NCBI RefSeq assembly: GCF_011634775.1
Contig: NZ_JAALXT010000007.1
Coordinates: forward strand, 372,001 to 436,000
Length of the DNA stretch: 64,000 nt
Direction: 5' to 3'
Origin: Thalassoroseus pseudoceratinae
GTDB lineage: Bacteria; Planctomycetota; Planctomycetia; Planctomycetales; Planctomycetaceae
A model generated the notes under the pieces. That model was not told the origin of the DNA and ran no database searches. It worked only from the letters and a program-made list of their open reading frames with translations. This document shows, piece after piece, positions 9,009-15,867 of the stretch. The translations under genes were made by a program, and so were the position numbers. Every line of letters begins with the position of its first letter. The stretch's first letter is position 1.

Positions 9009-9902
9009 ATGGTTCACCGAACACTTCTGATCTTCGTTGTTGTTTTCAGCTACGCTACAAGCGTGTCGGCTCAGATTCGGGAATGGAAGAGCGGTGACCG
9101 GACTGTGCGTGGGCAGTACGTGGGCATTCGGGGGTTGAATGTTGTCATCGTGAATTCGGAAGGCGAAAAACAAGAATTGCCTTACTTTTTGCAATCATCG
9201 TCGAGCCAAGCCTTCGTCCGCGAGCAGCTTCGCCGCAAGGACGATCTGGACTTGCTTCCGAAAGCCGGTGCGGAACGGACTTGGACACAAAATAACGGCG
9301 TGACCTTTGCCGGTCGTTTGGCCGGTGTGGATGAGAATTACGTGTTCATCTTAACTGATGGAAACGTTCAAGCCGTCGACAAAGCCCGTTTGAGTCGCCT
9401 GGACGTCGTGTTCGCGGAAGACGCGATTCGGGATTTGGAACGCGGAAACGGCTCCGAACCCCCGCCTGAGGAGACACCGGCAATAACCAAGCCGGAGAAC
9501 ACCGATAGCCCGAGTAAAACTCCAAACGAGACGAACGACGATTCCTCACCACCGAGTTCGACGGACTTCTTCAACGGAAGCAATCCGATGCCGGCGACCG
9601 AGGACGAAGACTCGAACACCGCAGCACCGTCGAATGGCGAGGATTCACCAAATCGGACGGCACGTGAAGAATCTCGTCGTAAGGCCATGGCGTCGGTCGC
9701 GTCGCAACGGCCGTTCTACGTTCCGCCTTCGAATGATGTCAAATCGTTCAACACCACAATAGACGTTAATGCAAATGGTGCCGTGACTTACGGCGGATCG
9801 GGCGGTGGATTGAACTTCATCCAAATCGTGGCGATTGTCCTCACGATCGCCGCCATCGCTGCTGTTGCCATGCAATATACCGGCCAACGAAAAGCGAGTT
9901 AA
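9009..9902 (+). CDS. SHD1-like exported protein with C-terminal membrane anchor
   Basis: A 297-residue protein with a signal peptide (1-20, cleavage likely after SVSA), two copies of an SHD1-like beta unit (REWKSGDRTVRGQYVGI at about 24-70 and RTWTQNNGVTFAGRLAGV at about 96-140), an acidic Pro/Ser/Asn-rich linker (140-235) and one C-terminal membrane helix (LNFIQIVAIVLTIAAIAAV) with a basic end. SHD1-like units are frequent in planctomycete envelope proteins; their ligands are unknown. An in-frame TTG at 9000 is possible, but ATG 9009 starts the hydrophobic leader properly. Nothing in the neighbours indicates a pathway. Confidence 0.8.
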   Translation: MVHRTLLIFVVVFSYATSVSAQIREWKSGDRTVRGQYVGIRGLNVVIVNSEGEKQELPYFLQSSSSQAFVREQLRRKDDLDLLPKAGAERTWTQNNGVTFAGRLAGVDENYVFILTDGNVQAVDKARLSRLDVVFAEDAIRDLERGNGSEPPPEETPAITKPENTDSPSKTPNETNDDSSPPSSTDFFNGSNPMPATEDEDSNTAAPSNGEDSPNRTAREESRRKAMASVASQRPFYVPPSNDVKSFNTTIDVNANGAVTYGGSGGGLNFIQIVAIVLTIAAIAAVAMQYTGQRKAS

Positions 9903-9972
9903 ACCGTTTGCGGGGCGTCACGAAACAGAGTCCGCGACGATCGAGAGTCGACTGCTTGAAAAACGAAGTGGC

Positions 9973-10572
9973 CTACGAGTCCGCTTGTTTCCGACGGTGA
10001 CTCCACCATTCCGGTTCTTTGAACAAGTTCTCAATGGGAATTTGGAACGAAGGCACCACGGAGTCGCCGAATAACGTTTCGTGTTCACGCAGCCGTTTTG
10101 ACGGACGATTCTTTTGATAACGGTGGACTTGGCATTCTTCCGTATCGATCACCCAGATGTGTTCCACGCCGCGTTCCAAATACCGTTTGACGCGTGCCCC
10201 CATGGCTATGCGACGATCGTTGGTCGAGGCGATTTCAACAACCAACGCGGGAATGGATTCGGAAATCGTTTCATCGAGTTCGCTGAACCATGTGCTTCCG
10301 CGAAAGTAGCTTACGGCGGGGCTCAGAACCGTATCGGGTTGCCGCTGCACGACGATCAATTGATCGAAACACGCATACCCATGCGGACCGTCCGCGTCTC
10401 GACTGGCATCCGCGAAGGCTTTCGACAAGTTCAGCACGGCGGTTCCATGACGATCGTCTGGCGGTTCCAAGCGGACGGTGTCGCCAGCAATCAGTTCAAT
10501 CCAGCGTCCGCCATCGGGAAGATCAAACCGGTTGGCGGCAAATTCTTCGGCGGTCATCGTTGTGTGAGGCAT
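9973..10572 (-). CDS. Uma2 family (DUF820) protein, PD-(D/E)XK nuclease-like
   Basis: A 199-residue protein of the Uma2 family, abundant in cyanobacteria and planctomycetes and related to restriction-type nucleases, though the biological role is unknown. The conserved core is visible: MTAEEFAANRFDLPDGGRWI, then a long middle part, and the presumed catalytic segment PALVVEIASTNDRR followed by KRYLERGVEHIWVIDTE. ATG 10572 has GAGGAG about 9 bases upstream and gives the usual family length; a longer frame starts at 10611, but that ATG lies within a TATAAT-like promoter element. It follows the SDR gene on the same strand. Confidence 0.85.
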   Translation of the reverse strand: MPHTTMTAEEFAANRFDLPDGGRWIELIAGDTVRLEPPDDRHGTAVLNLSKAFADASRDADGPHGYACFDQLIVVQRQPDTVLSPAVSYFRGSTWFSELDETISESIPALVVEIASTNDRRIAMGARVKRYLERGVEHIWVIDTEECQVHRYQKNRPSKRLREHETLFGDSVVPSFQIPIENLFKEPEWWSHRRKQADS

Positions 10573-10608
10573 AGGCCTGGTCTCCTCGACAGTCACGAAT
10601 TGCGTTGA

Positions 10609-10616
10609 CATTATAC
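10609..10616 (-). promoter_or_regulatory. Candidate -10 element for the Uma2 gene
   Basis: On the minus strand the spacer between the SDR stop and the Uma2 start reads GGTATAATG, matching the sigma-70 -10 consensus. No good -35 is seen at the proper distance, so this is tentative. Confidence 0.3.
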
Positions 10617-10648
10617 CGAACCGGGCGGTCGGAGTCTGGGTTGGGATT

Positions 10649-11449
10649 TCAGCCGCCGAGACTTTCTTCGGGAATCGGCCAGTTAATGCCCGCGGACATT
10701 CCGCCGTCCACATAGATCGTTTGACCGGTCATGAATCGGGAGGCATCGGACGCCAGGAAGATTGTTGCTCCGACCAAGTCGTCCACCTCACCCAGCCGAC
10801 CAAGCGGGGTATTGCGTTCTCCCCACGCGCGGATTTTTTCGTCGGACCACAGCTTGTTGGTCAGGTCGGTCAGGATAAAACCGGGAGCCAATCCGTTCAC
10901 GCGAACGCCTCGCGGTCCCCATTCCAATGCCAGCGAGCGGGTCATCATGGATAGACCGGCTTTGCTCATCGCGTAGGGAGCCACTCCCTTGAGCGGGGCG
11001 TACGTGTTGAGCGAATCGATGTTGATCTGCACGCCATCGCCTTGTTCGATCATCTGCCGACCGACCGCTTGCGAAAGCAGAAACGCTCCCTTCAAGTTGA
11101 TATCGAGAATGAAGTCGTACTCGGCTTCCGTGAAACTCTCGACACGTTTTCGCTGGTTCACGCCTGCGACATTGACGAGCACGTCAATCCGCCCGAACTC
11201 TTGGACGGTTTGCGAGACCAATTCATCAATCTGCTCGGAATCCGAAACGTCACAAGCGATTGTGTGAACCGGATTCTCGGAAGAAGATATCGCCGCTGCT
11301 GCGGTTTGCAGCGTGTCGGAGTTGCGTCCGGTGATGATGACTTTCGCACCCCGCCGAGCAAACCCGTTGGCCAAGGCCAACCCGATTCCGCGACTCCCGC
11401 CGGAGACCAGCACAACACGATCGGAGACTGAAAATAACGTGTCGGTCAT
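10649..11449 (-). CDS. Short-chain dehydrogenase/reductase (SDR)
   Basis: A 266-residue classical SDR. The NAD(P)-binding motif is SGGSRGIGLALA near residue 15, the NVAG motif near 95, the active-site serine in INIDSLNTYA, and the YxxxK pair in YAMSK. The C-terminal part ends with the usual FMTGQTIYVDGGMS. Closest in feel to gluconate 5-dehydrogenase or 2-deoxygluconate 3-dehydrogenase types that oxidise sugar acids, but the substrate cannot be read from the sequence. The ATG at 11449 is followed at once by TDTLFSVSDRVVLVSGGS; longer upstream frames have no family similarity. Confidence 0.93.
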   Translation of the reverse strand: MTDTLFSVSDRVVLVSGGSRGIGLALANGFARRGAKVIITGRNSDTLQTAAAAISSSENPVHTIACDVSDSEQIDELVSQTVQEFGRIDVLVNVAGVNQRKRVESFTEAEYDFILDINLKGAFLLSQAVGRQMIEQGDGVQINIDSLNTYAPLKGVAPYAMSKAGLSMMTRSLALEWGPRGVRVNGLAPGFILTDLTNKLWSDEKIRAWGERNTPLGRLGEVDDLVGATIFLASDASRFMTGQTIYVDGGMSAGINWPIPEESLGG

Positions 11450-12120
11450 GAAAGGTTTCCCGTATGTGGATGCGATTTTTCTGCGAACCATCTTGGCCCA
11501 TTTGGCTTCCGAAGGGTAGGGCGTGCGGTTCGCGTGGTGAAAAAAATTTTGACACCACGAACTTCGCGGTTCTAATGGAGTAGTCCGAAACAGCCCGCCG
11601 GGGCGGTTTGGCAAAACGGTCCCGTCATCTGGATTCGGAAGTCAACGCATCTCGACAGACTCTTTTCTTTTTGGAGCGAGGAGACATCGCGTATGAAATT
11701 GACCCATTGGTTGACGCTGTGGCAATCCAATTGGCAACCCGCACTTGAAGCAACGGCCAACGCGTCGTTCTCGGGTTTCAACCGATTCCTCAAACACCCG
11801 TCCGGTCAGATGAGATATCTGCAGGAAGAGAGGTCACGGAGACCTGTGACAAACGCACGGAGTCAACTTCCAATGACGGCCCGATCCGTCCGTCCAACCG
11901 ATTGATCGCGTCGGGAAGAATGGTGGCATAATCCTTGTAATCGGTAAGGTTGACCGAAGCTTCGTGTTTCAAGTTTTATACAAAGCGTTCGAGTTTGCTT
12001 AACCGCTGAAATGATGGCAAATTACCCTGTCGGTTTTCCCCGACCGATATCAGGGAGCTTTCCAAGCACGGACTGCCCGAGATTGAATCGAGCCGACGCA
12101 CTGGAAAGGTTGAAGCTCTC
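11450..12120. other. Divergent intergenic region between SDR and the RRxGxDRR gene
   Basis: About 670 bases carrying promoters for both genes. A doubtful 70-codon reading frame lies at 11693-11905. The stretch at 11949-11985 is AT-rich with TTGACC and TTATAC, a poor promoter candidate for the rightward gene because the spacer is about 20 bases. Confidence 0.35.
11693..11905 (+). CDS. Doubtful small protein
   Basis: A 70-residue frame starting MKLTHWLTLWQSNWQPALE, with GGAGCGAGGAG ending about 11 bases before the ATG. The N-terminal half is Trp-rich and amphipathic, the C-terminal half is basic and low in structure. I do not recognise it. The ribosome binding site and the gap around it are the only support, so it may be a chance frame. 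Confidence 0.3.
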   Translation: MKLTHWLTLWQSNWQPALEATANASFSGFNRFLKHPSGQMRYLQEERSRRPVTNARSQLPMTARSVRPTD

Positions 12121-12459
12121 ATGTCAGATGATTTTCAGGCCACCGAACTTCTTGTCGACCGTCGAACTGGTCAGGATCGCCGATCGAAAGGCGATCGGGT
12201 TTCTCAACTCAAACAAGAAGGTTCCGCACCAACCCCGGAACGTCGTCAGAAAGTTGAACGTCGTCGCCAGATCGATCCCACGACCTGCGAACGCGACTAC
12301 TCCGACGACGAAATCGAGTTCATGCGAGCCATGGACGAATATAAACGAAAAAGTGGCCGACAATTCCCGACTTGGAGTGAAGTCCTCGAAGTTTTGCGAA
12401 GTGTCGGATATCGAAAAGTCGCTGAGCCAACGGAAATTTTGCCCCAGGCAAATTCCTAG
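12121..12459 (+). CDS. Conserved RRxGxDRR-type small protein
   Basis: A 112-residue soluble protein. The N-terminal half has repeated Arg-rich units ([26 protein letters not shown]) with Asp/Arg patterns; the C-terminal half is a compact helical segment ([34 protein letters not shown]). From memory the C-terminal pattern recurs in other planctomycetes as an uncharacterised protein; I could not confirm this. The basic first half suggests nucleic-acid or polyanion binding, which is inference. A hairpin terminator lies about 135 bases downstream, and between them sits one copy of the 85-base repeated element. Confidence 0.8.
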   Translation: MSDDFQATELLVDRRTGQDRRSKGDRVSQLKQEGSAPTPERRQKVERRRQIDPTTCERDYSDDEIEFMRAMDEYKRKSGRQFPTWSEVLEVLRSVGYRKVAEPTEILPQANS

Positions 12460-12473
12460 AGCAGCTGACTTTC

Positions 12474-12558
12474 GATCGTAGCGGGTTCTGTCTCGTGGAG
12501 ATCAGGAAACGACGGTTTTTTCGAGTCCATCGCGGACACGGAAGACCGTAATACGGTC
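12474..12558. repeat. Repeated structured element, copy A
   Basis: Copy A of an ~85-base element whose second copy is at 29641-29724. The first 11 bases (GATCGTAGCGG) are identical in both, and the last ~33 bases agree at all but about six positions. GATCG (12474-12478) can pair with CGGTC (12554-12558), and GTCT (12490-12493) with AGAC (12543-12546). The centre holds an imperfect A/T hairpin (GGAAAC and GTTTTTTC). It lies 14 bases after the stop of the RRxGxDRR gene and also downstream of the convergent FHA-phosphatase gene, so the transcribed strand is not settled. Confidence 0.7.
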
Positions 12559-12593
12559 GAGGACTCGCCAATTCGATGTTCACAGTTCAACCG

Positions 12594-12629
12594 GAAAGCC
12601 GTCACAATTTCGTGGCGGCTTTCTGTTTT
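12594..12629 (+). terminator. Intrinsic terminator of the rightward gene
   Basis: GAAAGCCGTCAC (12594-12605) pairs with GTGGCGGCTTTC (12612-12623) with one G-T wobble, followed by TGTTTT. It stands 3 bases before the stop of the convergent FHA-phosphatase gene; the T tail is only on the plus strand. Confidence 0.75.
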
Positions 12630-12631
12630 GG

Positions 12632-14335
12632 TTAGGCGTCGCGGCCGAACGTCATGATGGTGATGTCGTCGTTCTGCGGTCGCCCATCGGCGTGCAAACG
12701 CACATCCGCGAGTAACGACTCGCCAAGAGTCCGCGCGTTCGGGCTGCCCTCACTGACGAACTTCACCACGCGGTCTTTGCCGTAGAGATCACCGTTGGGA
12801 TTCATGGCTTCATCGACCCCATCGGTCACAATCACCACCGTGTCGCCCGGTTGAATCGAATGGGAGACGACATCGTAGGGGTAGTCTTCCATGATCCCAA
12901 TGGGGATTCCGATCGTCTCGTCCGGGAACTCCTCCGTTTTCCCATCCGCATGACGGATAATTGGCGACATATGACCGGCATTCGCGAGGGTCATTTCGTT
13001 GGTGGTCAAGTCGATGATGACCAACACGTACGTCACGAATCGACCTTCGACCATGTTCGAACACATATGCCGATTGATCGCATGGATGGCTTCACCGGCA
13101 TCGTTCAAGAATGGGACGATATTCTGAACGCAACTGGCGATCCGTGACATAATCAACGCACCCGGCACACCTTTGCCGGCGACATCGCCGAAGGACAAAC
13201 AGATTTTGTCTTCGCCGAGCATGAAGGCGTCGTAGTAATCCCCGCCGACTGCCTGGGCCGAATCGTACGACGCGAAAAACTGCCACCCTTCGACCTCAGG
13301 CAAACATTCGGGCAGCAAAGCCCGCTGCACTTTGCGGGCAATTTCCATCTCGCTGTCTTGCTTCATTTTTTCGAGATGAGATTGCAACAGCCGTGCGTTC
13401 TCAAATGTGATCGCCGCTTGACCAGCGACGGCCTGCAAGAGGTCTAAATCATCGCGCGTAAATTTTTGGAACGGGTTCAGCGTATCGATGTTGATGACGC
13501 CGAGAACCTCGCCGTCGAGATCGAGCATCGGTACGCACATCAACGAACGGATGCTCAAGTTGGCAATGGATTCGCTGGCTTCGAATTGGGTGTCGCTAGC
13601 GGCGTCGGCGGAAAGCACACCAGTTTTTTCGTCGATCACTTTCCGAAGGATTGTTCGGCTGAGTTTGACTGTGGAGTCTTCCCCTTCGCGACGATGCCGC
13701 TGATGAGTGGGCAACATTTTGCCGTTGTGCGGATTCTTGACGAGAATGCTCGCCCGGTCGGCGTGGGGGAAAATCTCGAAGAGCGTATCGACCATTTTCG
13801 GCAGCATTTGCTTCGGGTCGACGGTACCCGCCAGACTCAAAGTGATATCGATAACGCCTTTGAGTTTCTTCTCCGGCTGAATGTTGAGAACGCCGAAGCC
13901 GCTGCTTGTCGCGACGGAATCGACGATGTTTGTGTTTGTTGGATCGTCGTCTTCGGTGAGAAAATCATCCTCGGACAGTTCCGGCGTCTGGGCAAGTGGG
14001 CGGTTTCCGGGACGATCGGGTCCGTCGGGGCGTTGTCCGCCCAACGGGGCATCGGCTTCGTAACGAATCAAGATTGGACCCAGTTTGACCCGGTCGTCGT
14101 GTTGAAGTTCCGTTTGGCCTTCAACTCGTTGCCCGTTCAAGAACGTCCCGTTGCCGCTTACGTTGTCCTCGATGTACGCTTTGCCGTCGGCAAATGTCAC
14201 TTTCGCATGCAGACGGGAAACCATGTTCGACTGCAATTGAATCGTACACGTTGGCAATCGGCCGAGAGTGGTTTCACCGTCCTGCAAGCGGTACGGCTTG
14301 GCCTCTCCACTTTGCAAAACGACCAGTGTTGCCAT
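12632..14335 (-). CDS. FHA-GAF-PP2C (RsbU/SpoIIE-type) serine phosphatase
   Basis: A 567-residue cytoplasmic signalling protein with three domains. FHA domain, residues ~1-95, binds phosphothreonine (LGRLPTCTIQLQSNMVSRLH, then GNGTFLNG). A linker rich in Asp/Pro (95-150) leads to a GAF domain, ~165-325 (SIRSLMCVPMLDLDGEVLGV). The PP2C-type phosphatase follows from ~345: helical MEIARKVQRALLPE, then metal-binding aspartates in GGDYYDAF, FGDVAGKGVPGAL, VTDGVDEAMN and NDDITIM. This layout fits partner-switching control of an anti-anti-sigma factor; no STAS or anti-sigma gene is nearby. The ATG begins MATLVVLQSG and no better start exists. Confidence 0.95.
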   Translation of the reverse strand: MATLVVLQSGEAKPYRLQDGETTLGRLPTCTIQLQSNMVSRLHAKVTFADGKAYIEDNVSGNGTFLNGQRVEGQTELQHDDRVKLGPILIRYEADAPLGGQRPDGPDRPGNRPLAQTPELSEDDFLTEDDDPTNTNIVDSVATSSGFGVLNIQPEKKLKGVIDITLSLAGTVDPKQMLPKMVDTLFEIFPHADRASILVKNPHNGKMLPTHQRHRREGEDSTVKLSRTILRKVIDEKTGVLSADAASDTQFEASESIANLSIRSLMCVPMLDLDGEVLGVINIDTLNPFQKFTRDDLDLLQAVAGQAAITFENARLLQSHLEKMKQDSEMEIARKVQRALLPECLPEVEGWQFFASYDSAQAVGGDYYDAFMLGEDKICLSFGDVAGKGVPGALIMSRIASCVQNIVPFLNDAGEAIHAINRHMCSNMVEGRFVTYVLVIIDLTTNEMTLANAGHMSPIIRHADGKTEEFPDETIGIPIGIMEDYPYDVVSHSIQPGDTVVIVTDGVDEAMNPNGDLYGKDRVVKFVSEGSPNARTLGESLLADVRLHADGRPQNDDITIMTFGRDA

Positions 14336-14361
14336 GGTAAGCCCTCATTCAACGGGTTCTG

Positions 14362-14398
14362 TCAGATTGTGGGCCGAAACGGTCCGCCCACAATCTGA
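14362..14398. promoter_or_regulatory. Perfect 13-bp hairpin without a U tail
   Basis: TCAGATTGTGGGC (14362-14374) and GCCCACAATCTGA (14386-14398) form a perfect stem with an 11-base loop, 46 bases after the leftward isomerase stop and 27 bases before the FHA-phosphatase ATG. No T run follows on either strand. It may be a U-less terminator, an mRNA-stabilising hairpin, or a site near the phosphatase promoter. Confidence 0.6.
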
Positions 14399-14443
14399 TT
14401 CAAAAGCCTGGATCGCCATCGAGCGTGTCGATTATATCAACCA

Positions 14444-15727
14444 TTATGGCCGAGCGAAAATCCGTTCGGGGTTTCCTCGCAGAACCAGTTGGCCCAATGC
14501 AATCGCCCGTTCCTCACTCCAGCCGCGAGCCACCACGAAATCGTCCGCCAGAACCTTCGCCAAGACCCGGCGGTACATGGCAAATTTCGGCAAGGCGAAC
14601 TCCAGTTTATACATATCGCTGTAGTAGCCGATTTGCTTCGTCTGCGGGACCGCTTGCAATCGGGCCTTCGTGTCTTGCTCGATATGTACCGGAATATTCG
14701 AGTACCACCAGTGCCCGTTCGTCACCACGTTCGGGAAAATCCAGGCGTAACTGACGAGTTCTTGATTGCTCGTCGCAGCCAACACCGAAATCGGGAACGT
14801 GACATCCGGGAATGCGTTGAGCAAGTCGCGATATTGAATCAGCGAGACACGGGAATCGTACAAATCCTGACCTTGGAACACGCCGTCTTCGTAGACTCGG
14901 CGATTGACTCCGATCATCAAATCGAATGGCAGCTTATGTTCCGAGCAGAATTGGGCCAGGGTCCAGAAGACGAATTGGCTGGAAATCACTTGTTCGTCGC
15001 TGGTGAGCTCGCGACCGGATTGCATGGCCTGCAGGATTGGTTCCATCGTTGAGGAGTCAACGGCGGCCGGCGAGAACGTTGGCGGAATGGAAATCGCACA
15101 TGCCCGAGCACCACGCGACGTGAAATGCTCGAACAGTTGGCCGATGGCTTTCACCAACGCACTGCAATCGCTGAGTTCCACACCGGTCGCTTTGGAAAGC
15201 CGTTCACGGACGGTGGGCTTGGCCAAATGGAACACCAAATCGTCGGTCCGCAGACAGGGCACGTACCGGTTGGAATCGAAACCTTCCAACGGGTCGTCGA
15301 ATTCGTTGGTGAGATAGACCTGCTCCAACTTGCTGTGCTTGAGGACTTGGTCTTCCCAATCCGGCTCGGCCATTTTTGCGGTGGCGGTGTCGTAAAGTTT
15401 TTCCCAGTTATCGGTCGTGATGCGTTCACCTTCGAAACCGAAGAACTCTTGGCACATTTCCACCAGCCAACTGACTTGGATTGTGTTGTCCAAGTCGCCG
15501 AGTTTCTCGACTAACCGGCCGACTTTCTCTTTCGGGTCCAAGCCGGGTTCTTCAATCTGCGATTTCGGCAATCCCGCCGAGTGCGCCAGTTCCGTGTAAT
15601 AGTGATACCCCATGATATCTGCCAGCGTTTCCGACGCCGGTGCATGAGGGTTGATGTGCGTGTGCGGATCGATCAGAACCAGAGATTCGAGTTCCGTGAG
15701 GATGTTTTTTGCAAGCTGAACCGACAT
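14444..15727 (-). CDS. Uronate isomerase-like protein (UxaC/amidohydrolase superfamily)
   Basis: A 427-residue metal-dependent TIM-barrel protein. The N-terminal metal site is LIDPHTHINPH; the C-terminal part (NGHWWYSNIP, GYYSDMYKLEFALPKFAMYRRVL) matches the UxaC pattern, where glucuronate or galacturonate is converted to the keto-uronate. It is shorter than Escherichia coli UxaC (about 470) and diverged, so the substrate may differ; many planctomycetes carry such UxaC-like proteins outside uronate operons. ATG 15727 starts MSVQLAKNIL; the frame is open upstream but that part overlaps the terminator. No other uronate gene is visible nearby. Confidence 0.8.
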   Translation of the reverse strand: MSVQLAKNILTELESLVLIDPHTHINPHAPASETLADIMGYHYYTELAHSAGLPKSQIEEPGLDPKEKVGRLVEKLGDLDNTIQVSWLVEMCQEFFGFEGERITTDNWEKLYDTATAKMAEPDWEDQVLKHSKLEQVYLTNEFDDPLEGFDSNRYVPCLRTDDLVFHLAKPTVRERLSKATGVELSDCSALVKAIGQLFEHFTSRGARACAISIPPTFSPAAVDSSTMEPILQAMQSGRELTSDEQVISSQFVFWTLAQFCSEHKLPFDLMIGVNRRVYEDGVFQGQDLYDSRVSLIQYRDLLNAFPDVTFPISVLAATSNQELVSYAWIFPNVVTNGHWWYSNIPVHIEQDTKARLQAVPQTKQIGYYSDMYKLEFALPKFAMYRRVLAKVLADDFVVARGWSEERAIALGQLVLRGNPERIFARP

Positions 15728-15774
15728 GAAAGACCATTTCCGATGGTTGAGAGAGCATTCTCGGAATGTCGAAC

Positions 15775-15827
15775 CGGAAAAAAACAAACCGGTCGACCAC
15801 CAAACGTGCAGTTTGGCGACCGACCGG
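15775..15827 (-). terminator. Intrinsic terminator after the WD40 gene
   Basis: On the minus strand a 17-bp stem (15811-15827 with 15789-15805, three G-U wobbles) with a 5-base loop is followed by TTTGTTTTTTTCC. It ends the envelope operon 41 bases after its last stop codon and separates it from the isomerase gene. Confidence 0.9.
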
Positions 15828-15867
15828 CGGAACATCAAGCGATGCGGAATGGACGAGGCAGGAAAGG

